Virus record (IMG/VR): IMGVR_UViG_3300020436_000022 | Coordinates: 1 to 40,904 of that record | Source: a virus | Strand: one strand, 5' to 3' | DNA length: 40,904 nt | Part shown: positions 1 to 7,583 of the stretch, piece by piece | Layout of the letters: every line of letters begins with the position of its first letter | How positions within the stretch are numbered: the first letter of the stretch is position 1 | Position numbers and translations under genes: made by a program | The notes under the pieces: generated by a model | What the model saw: the letters and a program-made list of their open reading frames with translations, nothing else | Database searches by the model: none | What the model was told of the DNA's origin: nothing

Positions 1-432
1 ACAGTACAGAACACATTGTATGAAGACACATCACAATACACTGAAGGTAAGATTCAATCTACAACTTTCAGAGCATTTGATCCTACACAGGAAGAAGAAA
101 CTTATAGTATGATTACAGCAAACAGATTCTGGTCACAGATATTTGGTATTGCTTTCTCTAACAAAAGATTTCTACACTTCTTGATGTTGTTCGTACCTGT
201 CATGGGTATGTGGACATCATCCATAGGTATCGTAGGTCTAGCACTTAACCTCAGAGCATACGACTTTGTATCTCAAGAGATAAGAGCAGCAGAAGACCCA
301 GAGTTCGAGACCTTCTACACTAAGAACATTCTTCTTAATGAAGGTATGAGAGCATGGATGTCATCAGTTGACCAACCACATGAGAACTTTGTGTTCCCAG
401 AGGAAGTTTTACCTCGTGGTAACGCACTCTAA
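1..432 (+). CDS. psbD: Photosystem II D2 protein, C-terminal part (cut by window edge)
   Basis: This is the C-terminal 143 residues of the photosystem II reaction-centre protein D2; the frame is open to base 1, so the start lies outside. The diagnostic D2 block [20 protein letters not shown], the following [11 protein letters not shown] and the exact terminus [12 protein letters not shown] are all present. The histidine in [11 protein letters not shown] corresponds to the D2 ligand of the non-haem iron, and the hydrophobic stretch after it is the last transmembrane helix. D2 sits in the thylakoid membrane, pairs with D1 and binds the reaction-centre pigments. Cyanophages carry it to keep photosystem II working while the host shuts down. 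A rho-independent terminator follows at once. No frameshift is visible, so the product looks functional. Recognition is near certain. Confidence 0.98.
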   Translation, partial: TVQNTLYEDTSQYTEGKIQSTTFRAFDPTQEEETYSMITANRFWSQIFGIAFSNKRFLHFLMLFVPVMGMWTSSIGIVGLALNLRAYDFVSQEIRAAEDPEFETFYTKNILLNEGMRAWMSSVDQPHENFVFPEEVLPRGNAL

Positions 433-453
433 ATAATATTGTTCGAGATCAAA

Positions 454-481
454 GACCTCCTATTGTAGGGGGTCTTTTTTT
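454..481 (+). terminator. Rho-independent terminator after psbD
   Basis: A 7-bp stem (GACCTCC pairing with GGGGGTC, one T-G wobble) around a 7-nt loop is followed directly by seven T. It begins 22 nt after the psbD stop codon and should end the psbD transcript. Confidence 0.9.
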
Positions 482-491
482 ATGCTATACT
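463..491 (+). promoter_or_regulatory. Candidate sigma70-type promoter before cp12
   Basis: TTGTAG (463-468) and TATACT (486-491) are separated by exactly 17 bp. The -35 box lies in the loop and 3' arm of the psbD terminator. A transcript would start near 498 and carry a leader of about 100 nt with two hairpins before cp12. Prediction from sequence only; the -35 match is partial. Confidence 0.45.
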
Positions 492-503
492 GAGGGAAAT
501 CCG

Positions 504-549
504 ACTTTTCTGGCCAGGAAAAGTGGAAAAAATATTTCGGGTATTTTTT
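504..549 (+). promoter_or_regulatory. Two tandem hairpins in the cp12 leader
   Basis: Two perfect inverted repeats stand side by side. The first is ACTTTTC (504-510) with GAAAAGT (518-524) around TGGCCAG. The second is AAAAAATA (527-534) with TATTTTTT (542-549) around TTTCGGG. The second, AT-only and ending in a T run, looks like a weak terminator or attenuator. Together with the upstream promoter they could regulate entry into cp12, or simply protect RNA ends. Confidence 0.45.
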
Positions 550-566
550 CGCTGTAGGGTTTTTTA

Positions 567-574
567 GATAAATA
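567..574 (+). promoter_or_regulatory. T4-type late promoter GATAAATA before cp12
   Basis: GATAAATA matches the NATAAATA late-promoter motif known from T4-like cyanophages and lies 24 nt before the cp12 ATG, so late transcription of the cp12-glutaredoxin group is likely. Confidence 0.6.
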
Positions 575-598
575 ATAGTGTACACGAGGTTACGAACG

Positions 599-826
599 AT
601 GAAAACTATCGAAGAACACATTCAGTATGACTTAGACCACGTAGACGATCCAACAGTTTCTAGTGCTGCTAGAAGACACTTAAAAGTAGAGTTGGAAGAG
701 TTACAGGAGTATGCTGAACACCATAAAGATGATATCGCAAAAGGCGATCATCACGACCCAAATGCTCTAGAGCTATTTTGCGATTTACACCCAGATGAAC
801 CTGAGTGCTTAGTTTACGATGATTAA
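599..826 (+). CDS. cp12: CP12-like Calvin cycle inhibitor
   Basis: A 75-residue acidic protein with the CP12 C-terminal signature: an ELFC-x8-C loop (Cys61 and Cys70) followed by LVYDD. In cyanobacteria the C-terminal disulphide loop inserts into glyceraldehyde-3-phosphate dehydrogenase and links it to phosphoribulokinase, switching the Calvin cycle off. The N-terminal cysteine pair of plant-type CP12 is absent, and the central AWD-VEEL core is reduced to VELEELQEYAEHH. The ATG at 599 is chosen over an in-frame GTG at 578 because a GAGG ribosome site lies about 10 nt upstream of it. Cyanophage CP12 is thought to act with phage transaldolase (8483) to send carbon into the pentose phosphate pathway. 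The next gene starts directly after the stop. Confidence 0.88.
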   Translation: MKTIEEHIQYDLDHVDDPTVSSAARRHLKVELEELQEYAEHHKDDIAKGDHHDPNALELFCDLHPDEPECLVYDD

Positions 827-1399
827 ATGAACTTTATTGGCATATATGATGACATTTTGACTGCCGATGATTGTAATGTCATAATTCAATATTTTAACAA
901 ACATCCCGAAAAGGAAGCGGGACAGATAGGGTATGGTTTTGTCGATCCTGAGTTAAAGGACTCCACAGACGTATATACGCGATTTTCGGAGTCCAGTTTT
1001 ACTCATAAGATAATCTATGGTGCTCTAGTAAAGGCATTTGGCGAATACGAGAAAGAACATAAAAATTTACAACATACTGACCGATTTTCGTTATTTGACA
1101 GTTTCAATATACAACACTATAAACCAAAAGGCGGTTTTAAGTTGTGGCATCATGAAACGACCAATTTTACGAATTATCCAAATCCCCAAACAACTCGTGC
1201 CTTGGCATGGAGTATATTTCTAAATAATTGCTCAGATGGAGGAACAATGTTCCTTGAGCAAGGGTTTACCATGGAAGCGATTGTGGGGAGAATCGCACTT
1301 TGGCCTGCTGCGTGGACACATGTACACAAAGGGCAAATCTCAGAGATAGAGGAGAAATATATAGCTACTGGATGGTTTAATTACGAAGTACCTCAATGA
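827..1399 (+). CDS. 2OG-Fe(II) dioxygenase, prolyl-4-hydroxylase-like
   Basis: A 190-residue protein of the 2-oxoglutarate/Fe(II) oxygenase superfamily. Visible motifs are the QHYKPKGGFKLWHHE strand with a His-x-Glu iron pair (H108, E110), a GGTMFLEQ turn, and the distal WPAAWTHVHKG histidine (H165 or H167) typical of P4HA-like jelly rolls. The acidic iron ligand is Glu rather than the usual Asp. Such enzymes hydroxylate proteins or small molecules using O2 and 2-oxoglutarate; the substrate here is unknown. It starts immediately after the cp12 stop and overlaps glutaredoxin by 4 nt, so the three are surely co-transcribed. Two further family members lie at 24195-25288, but this one is only distantly similar to them. 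Confidence 0.8.
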   Translation: MNFIGIYDDILTADDCNVIIQYFNKHPEKEAGQIGYGFVDPELKDSTDVYTRFSESSFTHKIIYGALVKAFGEYEKEHKNLQHTDRFSLFDSFNIQHYKPKGGFKLWHHETTNFTNYPNPQTTRALAWSIFLNNCSDGGTMFLEQGFTMEAIVGRIALWPAAWTHVHKGQISEIEEKYIATGWFNYEVPQ

Positions 1400-1632
1400 A
1401 CTTTACTGTATACTCGAAAGACGGTTGCCCCTTTTGTGACCGTATCAAGCAAGTATTGACACTTGCCAAATTACAACATGTAGTATATGATCTAAACAAG
1501 GACTTCAACCGACAAGAGTTTTACGAAGAATTTGGCAATGGGGCAACATTTCCCCAAGTCACATGTAATGGTAAAAAACTCGGTGGTTGTACCGACACAG
1601 TACACTACTTAAGAGAGCACAACTTTGTCTAA
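1396..1632 (+). CDS. Glutaredoxin
   Basis: A 78-residue glutaredoxin with the redox-active CPFC motif at residues 11-14, the cis-proline segment ATFPQV, and the GGCTD glutathione-site turn near residue 64. Glutaredoxins reduce disulphides using glutathione; in T4-like phages the homologue NrdC is the electron donor for the phage ribonucleotide reductase, whose genes are not in this window. The start ATG overlaps the oxygenase stop (ATGA). Family assignment is secure; the exact partner is inferred. Confidence 0.92.
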   Translation: MNFTVYSKDGCPFCDRIKQVLTLAKLQHVVYDLNKDFNRQEFYEEFGNGATFPQVTCNGKKLGGCTDTVHYLREHNFV

Positions 1633-1993
1633 ACAAATCACAGACGATATCTACGAACTTGCTGAAAGAGCACTGGACGTAGCAATAATGGAGAAGAGGT
1701 TCCTATTCAAACTATACCCTCTCCTAGAGCACTCTAAAGCGACTAGAAAGGCGACATTAGAGTTCTTGGAGTCAACTACCGCTAAGGCGATAGAAGAGAC
1801 CGCACACGACCTTGAGGAGTACATCAGGGGAGGTAAAGATTCAGAACATACGCAAATCCGTGAAGCGTACCACTTCCTTAGCAAACCAGAAGCAAGGAAA
1901 ATTGTAAAATACTTGAGGGGAATTATTGACGATGCCAAAAGATACGAGTGGGATCACCGACCAGGCAGAAGGAAGAGATCCATCGCTAAATAA
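1625..1993 (+). CDS. Conserved phage protein of unknown function
   Basis: A 122-residue, mostly helical, charged protein with a very basic C-terminus (HRPGRRKRSIAK). I recognise no enzymatic motif. The start is a TTG at 1625 that overlaps the glutaredoxin stop by 8 nt; no better start codon exists nearby and the frame is open throughout, so translational coupling is likely. A nucleic-acid-binding or structural helper role would fit the charge but is only a guess. Confidence 0.65.
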   Translation: MSKQITDDIYELAERALDVAIMEKRFLFKLYPLLEHSKATRKATLEFLESTTAKAIEETAHDLEEYIRGGKDSEHTQIREAYHFLSKPEARKIVKYLRGIIDDAKRYEWDHRPGRRKRSIAK

Positions 1994-2006
1994 AGGCATA
2001 GAGCTA

Positions 2007-2129
2007 ATGCTCCCACGAAGAAGGAGGACGAAACGAAGTAACGTAGACTTTGATTTGACCCTCCCTTTGTTTAAGTGGAGGTGTCGATTAAGAATTAAAT
2101 TTGACATCACGGAGAGCAATGGAAACTAA
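2007..2129 (+). CDS. Possible 40-residue basic protein
   Basis: An ATG at 2007 opens a 40-residue frame with an Arg-rich start (MLPRRRRTKRSN) and an alternating hydrophobic/basic body (DFDLTLPLFKWRCRLRIKF). It ends in TAA inside the start of the next gene (11-nt overlap). It fills an otherwise empty gap of 125 bp in a genome that leaves few gaps. The ribosome site is weak (AAAGG, about 9 nt upstream). It could be a real small gene or chance. Confidence 0.4.
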   Translation: MLPRRRRTKRSNVDFDLTLPLFKWRCRLRIKFDITESNGN

Positions 2130-2352
2130 CTTAATAATTTGGGTTGCTAGTGTTAGCACCCTATTCGCCTTTGGATTAGGCGGTATAATAGGATGGATAT
2201 ATAGAGGTACCGTTGACCAAAACACATATAAGCGTCAACTAGATAATCTACATCCTGAGTTTTTGGATGGTAATGGAGCATATGTTAATGAAGAACTGCT
2301 AGCAGTTAAATTCATGGATGATGAACTACTACTTGACGAAGATGAGGATTGA
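2119..2352 (+). CDS. Small membrane-anchored phage protein
   Basis: A 77-residue protein with one N-terminal transmembrane helix (about residues 4-28, rich in Val, Ala, Phe, Gly and ending GGIIGWIYRG). A soluble tail with HPEFLDGNGAYVNEEL and an acidic end (DDELLLDEDED) follows. I recall the same architecture from other cyanomyoviruses, where the function is unknown. The ATG at 2119 is preceded by GGAG at good spacing; an upstream TTG at 2101 is less likely. A strong promoter for the next gene lies within its last codons. Confidence 0.75.
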   Translation: METNLIIWVASVSTLFAFGLGGIIGWIYRGTVDQNTYKRQLDNLHPEFLDGNGAYVNEELLAVKFMDDELLLDEDED

Positions 2353-2361
2353 TAGTATACT
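2333..2361 (+). promoter_or_regulatory. Strong sigma70-type promoter
   Basis: TTGACG (2333-2338) and TATACT (2356-2361) with a 17-bp spacer lie at the 3' end of the preceding gene. Start would be near 2368, 16 nt before the ATG at 2384, with the AAGG ribosome site inside that leader. This looks like an early phage promoter read by host RNA polymerase. Confidence 0.75.
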
Positions 2362-2383
2362 GATTTGATAAGGTAACATTATT

Positions 2384-2836
2384 ATGGCGAAAAAATTACC
2401 AAATGATGCGTTGTTGACTGAAATCATACAACAAGTCTCTTCTGCTAAGACTAAGAAAGAGAAAGTAGAATTATTAACAAAGTACAACAACAATGGACTT
2501 AGAGCACTTATGATCATCAATTTTGATGAATCACTCAAGTTCATGCTTCCTGATGGTGAAGTTCCTTTTAAAAGGAATGACGCACCCGCAGGAACTGAAC
2601 ATACTCGTCTTGACAGTGAGTATAAAGGGTTCTATCGCTTCTTTAAGGGTGGCGATGATACTCTTTCCTCTATGCATAGAGAAAAGTTGTTTATACAACT
2701 CCTAGAGGGTCTACAGGAGGCAGAAGCGGATTTATTCGTTCTTGCCTGTAACAAGGATCTTCAATCTAAGTATAGAGTGACCAAAGCGGTTGTATCTGAA
2801 GCATTCCCTCAAATTGAGTGGGGTGGTAGAGGGTGA
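2384..2836 (+). CDS. DUF6433-like conserved phage protein
   Basis: A 150-residue protein that resembles the T4-like phage family I know as DUF6433 (function unknown). Features are the N-terminal helical region with SSAKTKKEKVELL, the LRALMIINFDESLKFMLPDG centre, and a C-terminal LVLACNKDLQSKYRV-type helix ending in Pro-Gln-Ile-Glu-Trp. Family members are widespread in cyanomyoviruses and often near replication genes. It has its own promoter (2333-2361). Its stop overlaps the GTG of the next gene. No catalytic residues are evident. Confidence 0.75.
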   Translation: MAKKLPNDALLTEIIQQVSSAKTKKEKVELLTKYNNNGLRALMIINFDESLKFMLPDGEVPFKRNDAPAGTEHTRLDSEYKGFYRFFKGGDDTLSSMHREKLFIQLLEGLQEAEADLFVLACNKDLQSKYRVTKAVVSEAFPQIEWGGRG

Positions 2837-3162
2837 CCGTTTGGGCAAAGAATGACGATGTACCAGAAAAACAAGATAAGTACAATATCGTTGTTCTAGA
2901 GATTGATTGCGATAAGAAAGTCGCTGACAATCCTAAACTTCCTCGTAATTCTTACATTGTCACTTATATGACAGATGGAGTTGAACATCATGATATTATT
3001 ATTGGTCTCAAGGTCAATATTTTTGATTGTTACTATGATTCCCTAGGTAAGGGTAGTTTACAAAGCATAGAGTACACCAGTGGACAAATCACAGCAAAAC
3101 TCTTCGATGCCAAAAAGTACATTGACGCATCAAATAAAGGAGCTACAAAACCGAAAAAATGA
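2833..3162 (+). CDS. Unknown phage protein, beta-rich
   Basis: A 109-residue protein read from a GTG at 2833 that overlaps the previous stop (GTGA). Alternating hydrophobic segments (YNIVVLEIDCD, SYIVTYMTDGVEHHDIIIGL) suggest a small beta-sheet domain; the C-terminus is Lys-rich (KGATKPKK). I do not recognise the family. The frame ends in an A6 run followed by TGAC, and the +1 frame continues as an open acidic ORF (see 3164 and the related finding). Confidence 0.7.
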   Translation: MTVWAKNDDVPEKQDKYNIVVLEIDCDKKVADNPKLPRNSYIVTYMTDGVEHHDIIIGLKVNIFDCYYDSLGKGSLQSIEYTSGQITAKLFDAKKYIDASNKGATKPKK

Positions 3163-3163
3163 C

Positions 3164-3301
3164 TTGTTTGACTTCAAGTCAGAAACAGAAGATATCGACG
3201 ATTTAGCAGACGAGATCTTCGAGGCACTTTATCAACATACATCATCACAGCGTAATGAAACTGAGACCGACACCAGTCAAATTGATATCAATAACCCCTA
3301 A
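3164..3301 (+). CDS. Possible small acidic protein or frameshift extension
   Basis: An open frame whose plausible protein part starts at a TTG (3164) and runs 45 residues. It is acidic (ETEDIDDLADEIFEALY) and ends inside thyX (47-nt overlap). The frame is open further left, to at least 3080, inside the preceding gene. No standard start has a well-spaced ribosome site: AAAGGAG at 3136-3142 is too far from the TTG. It may be a weakly translated small gene, or be reached from the upstream frame by a +1 shift at the A6-TGAC junction. Confidence 0.4.
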   Translation: MFDFKSETEDIDDLADEIFEALYQHTSSQRNETETDTSQIDINNP

Positions 3302-3905
3302 TGCTGAACAAACTATGGGGTTCATCGCAAGAGTATCCAACCCCAATAATCAGGAAAATCCTAAAGTGGCAGGATTACTTAAATACTGTATTGAACATGA
3401 ACACTGGTCAGTATTTGAGCAAGCAACTATGACATTAGAGATTACAACCACTAGAGGCATAGCAGCACAGATATTGAGACATAGGTCATTTACGTTCCAA
3501 GAGTTTAGTCAGCGATACGCTAATACTAACTTACTGGGTGAGATACCCATACCAGACTTGAGAAGACAGGACGATAAGAACAGACAGAATAGTATAGATG
3601 ATATAGACTCAAAGGAGAAAACTAGACTACAGAAGGCAATAAAGAAGTATTTTGCTGAAGGAATAGACTTATATAATGAACTTATTCGGTCAGGTGTCGC
3701 TAAAGAGTGTGCTAGATTTGTACTTCCGTTAGCAACTCCTACCAAACTCTATATGACGGGATCATGTAGGTCGTGGGTTCACTATATAAATTTAAGAAGT
3801 GCTCACGGAACTCAAAAAGAACACATGGACATTGCTGAAGCATGTCGTAGAGAGTTCATAAGAGAGTTCCCTACAGTATCAGAAGCACTTGATTGGACAA
3901 CATAA
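3255..3905 (+). CDS. thyX: Flavin-dependent thymidylate synthase
   Basis: A 216-residue ThyX. The defining RHR-x7-S motif is present (R75, H76, R77, S85, then QRY). Typical ThyX segments flank it: a preceding EHEHWSVFEQATMT helix-strand and the downstream LPLATPTKLYMTGSCRSWVHYINLR block, whose arginines bind FAD and dUMP. ThyX methylates dUMP to dTMP using methylene-tetrahydrofolate, FAD and NADPH, supplying thymidine for phage DNA. Cyanophages usually carry ThyX rather than ThyA. The ATG at 3255 gives a normal length; the stop TAA overlaps the next ATG (TAATG). Confidence 0.96.
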   Translation: MKLRPTPVKLISITPNAEQTMGFIARVSNPNNQENPKVAGLLKYCIEHEHWSVFEQATMTLEITTTRGIAAQILRHRSFTFQEFSQRYANTNLLGEIPIPDLRRQDDKNRQNSIDDIDSKEKTRLQKAIKKYFAEGIDLYNELIRSGVAKECARFVLPLATPTKLYMTGSCRSWVHYINLRSAHGTQKEHMDIAEACRREFIREFPTVSEALDWTT

Positions 3906-4144
3906 TGGCAATTTACCCAGTTAAAAACCTAAAAACAGGAGAGATGAAAGAACTCCAAATGACTCTTGCTCAATATGAAGAGTGGAGAGACAGCAATCCC
4001 GACTGGGATAAAGATTGGAATGCAGGAGTCTGCGATGCAGTCTCTGGAGTTGGAGATTATCAGGACAAGTTACCTGATGGTTTCAAAGACCGACTTCGTA
4101 ATGTCAAAAAACATCATCCTTACGCTAAATTCGAGGCTCCTTAG
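3905..4144 (+). CDS. Small conserved phage protein of unknown function
   Basis: A 79-residue protein starting at the TAATG junction with thyX. It begins AIYPVKNLKTGEMKELQMTL, followed by QYEEWRDSNPDWDKDW and a basic C-terminus. The opening resembles the first strands of small zinc-ribbon phage proteins, but the cysteines needed to bind zinc are missing (a single Cys). I remember similar proteins from cyanomyoviruses beside phoH. No function can be given. Confidence 0.7.
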   Translation: MAIYPVKNLKTGEMKELQMTLAQYEEWRDSNPDWDKDWNAGVCDAVSGVGDYQDKLPDGFKDRLRNVKKHHPYAKFEAP

Positions 4145-4147
4145 TCT

Positions 4148-4894
4148 ATGCCAGTTAAAGAAAAGAAACAACCTTCTATGGTTGGATTGACCAAAAGACA
4201 GATGAAACGCAAACCCATTAACTCAGGATATCTAACTCAGATAAAACCCCTGACTCCAAGTCAGGAGAAAGTTTTTGATGCGTTCTCTAAGCAAAAGAAT
4301 CTCTATCTATATGGAGCAGCGGGTACAGGTAAAACCTTCATAGGTATGTACCTTGCTCTACAAGAGATTTTAAATGAACAATCATCTTACGATAAACTGT
4401 ACATTGTCAGATCATTAGTGCCTACCAGAGAGATTGGATTCTTACCTGGTGACCATGATGACAAGGCAGAGCTATATCAGATACCATATCAGAACATGGT
4501 ACGCTATATGTTCAAGATGCCTGATGATGCTAGCTTTGATATGCTATATGCTAATCTAAAAGCACAAGAGACTATCTCATTCTGGTCAACATCTTTCTTA
4601 CGTGGTACTACACTGGACAACTCTATTGTATTAGTAGACGAGTCACAGAACTTGAATTTTCACGAGTTAGATAGTATTATAACTAGACTAGGTGTCAACA
4701 CAAAGATTATCTTTGCGGGTGACGCAGCACAAACTGATCTTGTCAAAACAAACGAGAGGAACGGTATCCTAGACTTCATGAAAATCATTCAAGGTATGGA
4801 TGAATTTGAAATGGTAGAGTTTGGTATACAAGATATCATCCGATCAGGTTTGGTGAAATCATATCTGATTAATAAATTAAATCTTGGACTTTAA
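4148..4894 (+). CDS. phoH: PhoH-like ATPase
   Basis: A 248-residue P-loop ATPase of the PhoH family. Walker A is GAAGTGKT (residues 56-63), Walker B is IVLVDESQN (D164, E165), and the typical RSLVPTREIGFLPG and FAGDAAQTDL segments are present. PhoH proteins are predicted RNA/DNA helicase-like ATPases related to the N-terminal domain of SF1 helicases. phoH is common in marine phages and was named from a phosphate-regulated E. coli gene, but its role in infection is unknown. The gene overlaps the exonuclease start by 11 nt. Confidence 0.94.
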   Translation: MPVKEKKQPSMVGLTKRQMKRKPINSGYLTQIKPLTPSQEKVFDAFSKQKNLYLYGAAGTGKTFIGMYLALQEILNEQSSYDKLYIVRSLVPTREIGFLPGDHDDKAELYQIPYQNMVRYMFKMPDDASFDMLYANLKAQETISFWSTSFLRGTTLDNSIVLVDESQNLNFHELDSIITRLGVNTKIIFAGDAAQTDLVKTNERNGILDFMKIIQGMDEFEMVEFGIQDIIRSGLVKSYLINKLNLGL

Positions 4895-5552
4895 ACATCT
4901 AAAACTACATAACTTTCCAAACTTAAAAGCAAAGACAACAGCAGAGGGTAGACGTTACCAAGTTGAAGGTAATTTCTACCCTTCTGTTACAACTGTAATA
5001 GGTGAGAAGAAGAAAGATAGTATCTTAAAATGGCGACGTAAAGTTGGTGAGGAAGAAGCAAACGCAATCTCCAAACGAGCATCAACTCGTGGTAACAAAT
5101 GTCATAAGTTAGCAGAAGATTACTTAAGTAACAAACCTCTGGACAGATACAGGGATGACGTGTTATCATTAGGTATGTTTCACCAGATACGTCCTTATAT
5201 TGACAAGATAAATAATATACACGCACTAGAAGAATCTTTATATTCTCACACATTAAAACTCGCAGGACGAGTTGACTGTATTGCTGAATATGATAATGAA
5301 TTAGCGATTATTGATTTTAAAACGTCAACTAAGTACAAACGTGAAGAGTGGATACAGGACTACTTTTCACAAGAGACCGCTTATGCTATAATGTTTCAAG
5401 AACTTACAGGTTTGAAGGTAAAACAACTTGTAACTATCATCGCTACTGAACAAGGGACACCCCAGATCTTTGTAAAGGATAACATTCTAGAGTTCGTACC
5501 AATTTTAAAAGAGTACATAGACTATTACAAGGAGATCCATGGCGACTGGTAA
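4884..5552 (+). CDS. PD-(D/E)XK exonuclease, RecB/MGME1-like
   Basis: A 222-residue nuclease of the RecB/Cas4/MGME1-like group. It shows the GNKCHKLAEDYL helix (H74), a catalytic D131 in LAGRVDCIAEY, and the DFK motif (D144, K146) in LAIIDFKTSTK, followed by QDYFSQETAYAIMFQELTG with the conserved Gln and Tyr. These enzymes degrade single-stranded DNA ends; in phages they fit host DNA breakdown or recombination. The start is TTG at 4884 overlapping phoH; no ATG gives a full-length protein. It overlaps the next gene by 14 nt, suggesting coupling to the gp33-gp59 group. Confidence 0.85.
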   Translation: MDFKHLKLHNFPNLKAKTTAEGRRYQVEGNFYPSVTTVIGEKKKDSILKWRRKVGEEEANAISKRASTRGNKCHKLAEDYLSNKPLDRYRDDVLSLGMFHQIRPYIDKINNIHALEESLYSHTLKLAGRVDCIAEYDNELAIIDFKTSTKYKREEWIQDYFSQETAYAIMFQELTGLKVKQLVTIIATEQGTPQIFVKDNILEFVPILKEYIDYYKEIHGDW

Positions 5553-5796
5553 AATTAATGATGCCCTAGAGGAAAATTTTATGACTGCGAGCAAGTTTTC
5601 GCTTGAGATTGAGAACATCGTCAAAGATGGTTCACTTAATTATATTGAAGCAATAGTAATGTATTGCGAAGAGAAATCTATTGAGATAGAAGGGGTTAAT
5701 AAATTAATAAACAAACCACTTAAAGAGAAACTTAAGTACGAAGCACAGAAGTTAAACTTCATCAAGAAAGGGAGTCGTGGTTTCCTAGCACTGTGA
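5539..5796 (+). CDS. 33: Late transcription accessory protein, gp33-like
   Basis: An 85-residue protein with the pattern I associate with cyanophage gp33: FSLEIENIVKDGSLNYIEAI, then VMYCEEKSIEIE, then LINKPLKEKLKYEAQKLNF. In T4, gp33 bridges host RNA polymerase and the sliding clamp so that gp55 can fire late promoters (TATAAATA). Several such promoters occur in this window, so the role makes sense. Position next to gene 59 matches T4, where genes 33 and 59 are also neighbours. The ATG at 5539 follows AAGGAG with good spacing. The sequence is short and divergent, so moderate confidence. Confidence 0.7.
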   Translation: MATGKINDALEENFMTASKFSLEIENIVKDGSLNYIEAIVMYCEEKSIEIEGVNKLINKPLKEKLKYEAQKLNFIKKGSRGFLAL

Positions 5797-6365
5797 CAGG
5801 ATACGAAGCATATCGCATGTATCTTGCCATGCGTAATCACTTCAAAACTAAGACATATGATTTCTCAAAGAATCATTATGCGAAGGCAAAGCAAGAAACT
5901 TATGACAAGAGAAAGGACAAATATTTTTTTATAAAACTATCACGTAAATATGACGAGGAGGAACTAGCAAAGTTCTATCTTGCTAATTTTGTAGAGGAAA
6001 ATAGTGAGTGGATTGGGTCGATGACCGCACATGGTGAACGGAACTATCTGGACTATATAAAGAAACTACAATCACTGTCGTATATTTTTAAGAGTGATGC
6101 TGATACAATGAAGGAGTCATGTGATAACTTCAATGATCTATTCACAGGCAAACCACACCCGACCTTGATTAAATTATGGTTAGGTGGTAAAATAACATTA
6201 GAGTCAGTAGTCATCATGGAAAGGATGTTTGAGTTCACTCAGAACGTCAAAGCAACCGACCCAGTATGGACAGACGCTAAACAGAAGATCATTAAATATG
6301 TTCCTCTTTTAAAAATAAACAGCACTGATAAACACCGTAAAATTCTCAAGGAGTTGTACTTATGA
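5793..6365 (+). CDS. 59: DNA helicase loader gp59
   Basis: A 190-residue protein opening with TGYEAYRMYLAMRNHFKTK and continuing with KRKDKYFFIKLSRKY, both characteristic of T4 gp59. Gp59 binds replication forks and gp32-covered single-stranded DNA and loads the replicative helicase gp41. It also couples leading- and lagging-strand start. All-helical, Lys-rich composition and length (T4: 217 aa) agree. The start is GTG at 5793 overlapping the gp33-like stop (GTGA), and its own stop overlaps the next ATG, so 33-59-DUF1825 form one operon. Confidence 0.92.
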   Translation: MTGYEAYRMYLAMRNHFKTKTYDFSKNHYAKAKQETYDKRKDKYFFIKLSRKYDEEELAKFYLANFVEENSEWIGSMTAHGERNYLDYIKKLQSLSYIFKSDADTMKESCDNFNDLFTGKPHPTLIKLWLGGKITLESVVIMERMFEFTQNVKATDPVWTDAKQKIIKYVPLLKINSTDKHRKILKELYL

Positions 6366-6688
6366 AGTTCTTCGAGTCTGACGTTGTTCAGGACGAGTTA
6401 AAAAGAATGCAAGATCTATACGTTGACATCAATCGTATGGGTATTATACTGACAGTAGATCAGAAGATTCAACAACTGATGAAACTGATCGAACTGATAG
6501 ATCTTCAACAGACAATGTTTATGCGTGTTACACTATCAGAGAGACCCGAAGCAAAACGGATCCTCGCACAGGTACGTGAAGCAGCAACGTTGTTAGGCAT
6601 GAAACCTGAGCATGTAAACTCAACCTTCTATAACCAGTTGAAAGAACAGGTAGAGAAGATGATCGCAGATTTGGAGAAAGCAAAATGA
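6362..6688 (+). CDS. DUF1825 family protein
   Basis: A 108-residue helical protein beginning MKFFESDVVQDELKRMQDLY, close to the start of cyanobacterial DUF1825 proteins, and ending with EQVEKMIADLEKAK. DUF1825 is found mainly in cyanobacteria and their phages, so the gene probably came from a host; its role is unknown. The middle part (DLQQTMFMRVTLSERPEAKR) and a final helix match the family layout. It overlaps gp59 by 4 nt and the tiny membrane ORF by 4 nt. Confidence 0.78.
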   Translation: MKFFESDVVQDELKRMQDLYVDINRMGIILTVDQKIQQLMKLIELIDLQQTMFMRVTLSERPEAKRILAQVREAATLLGMKPEHVNSTFYNQLKEQVEKMIADLEKAK

Positions 6689-6745
6689 TCGCATTTATTA
6701 TTATCGTTGTAGTCATAGCTGCTACAGCATTTTTGGTTAGATATT

Positions 6746-6762
<17 letters not shown>
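6685..6762 (+). CDS. Tiny 25-residue membrane peptide
   Basis: An ATG that overlaps the DUF1825 stop (ATGA) opens a 25-residue frame that is nearly all transmembrane: IAFIIIVVVIAATAFLV, followed by a positively charged cytosolic-type end (RYYDPHN). A GGAG ribosome site lies about 12 nt upstream. Overlap with the next ATG and the clean hydrophobic profile suggest a real gene rather than chance. Function unknown. Confidence 0.55.
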
Positions 6763-7539
<777 letters not shown>

Positions 7540-7583
7540 AACGTACGACTACACAGTACAATACAAACAATACGGAGAATACA

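Noticed and set aside
577-586. Short palindrome GTGTACAC near the cp12 leader, also near 40054 and inside 40360
   Set aside because: The same 8-mer appears inside several coding regions, so it is probably chance in AT-rich DNA.
3966-4190. 74-residue + strand ORF between thyX and phoH
   Set aside because: It overlaps both the 79-residue gene and the phoH start in another frame and shows no conserved pattern.
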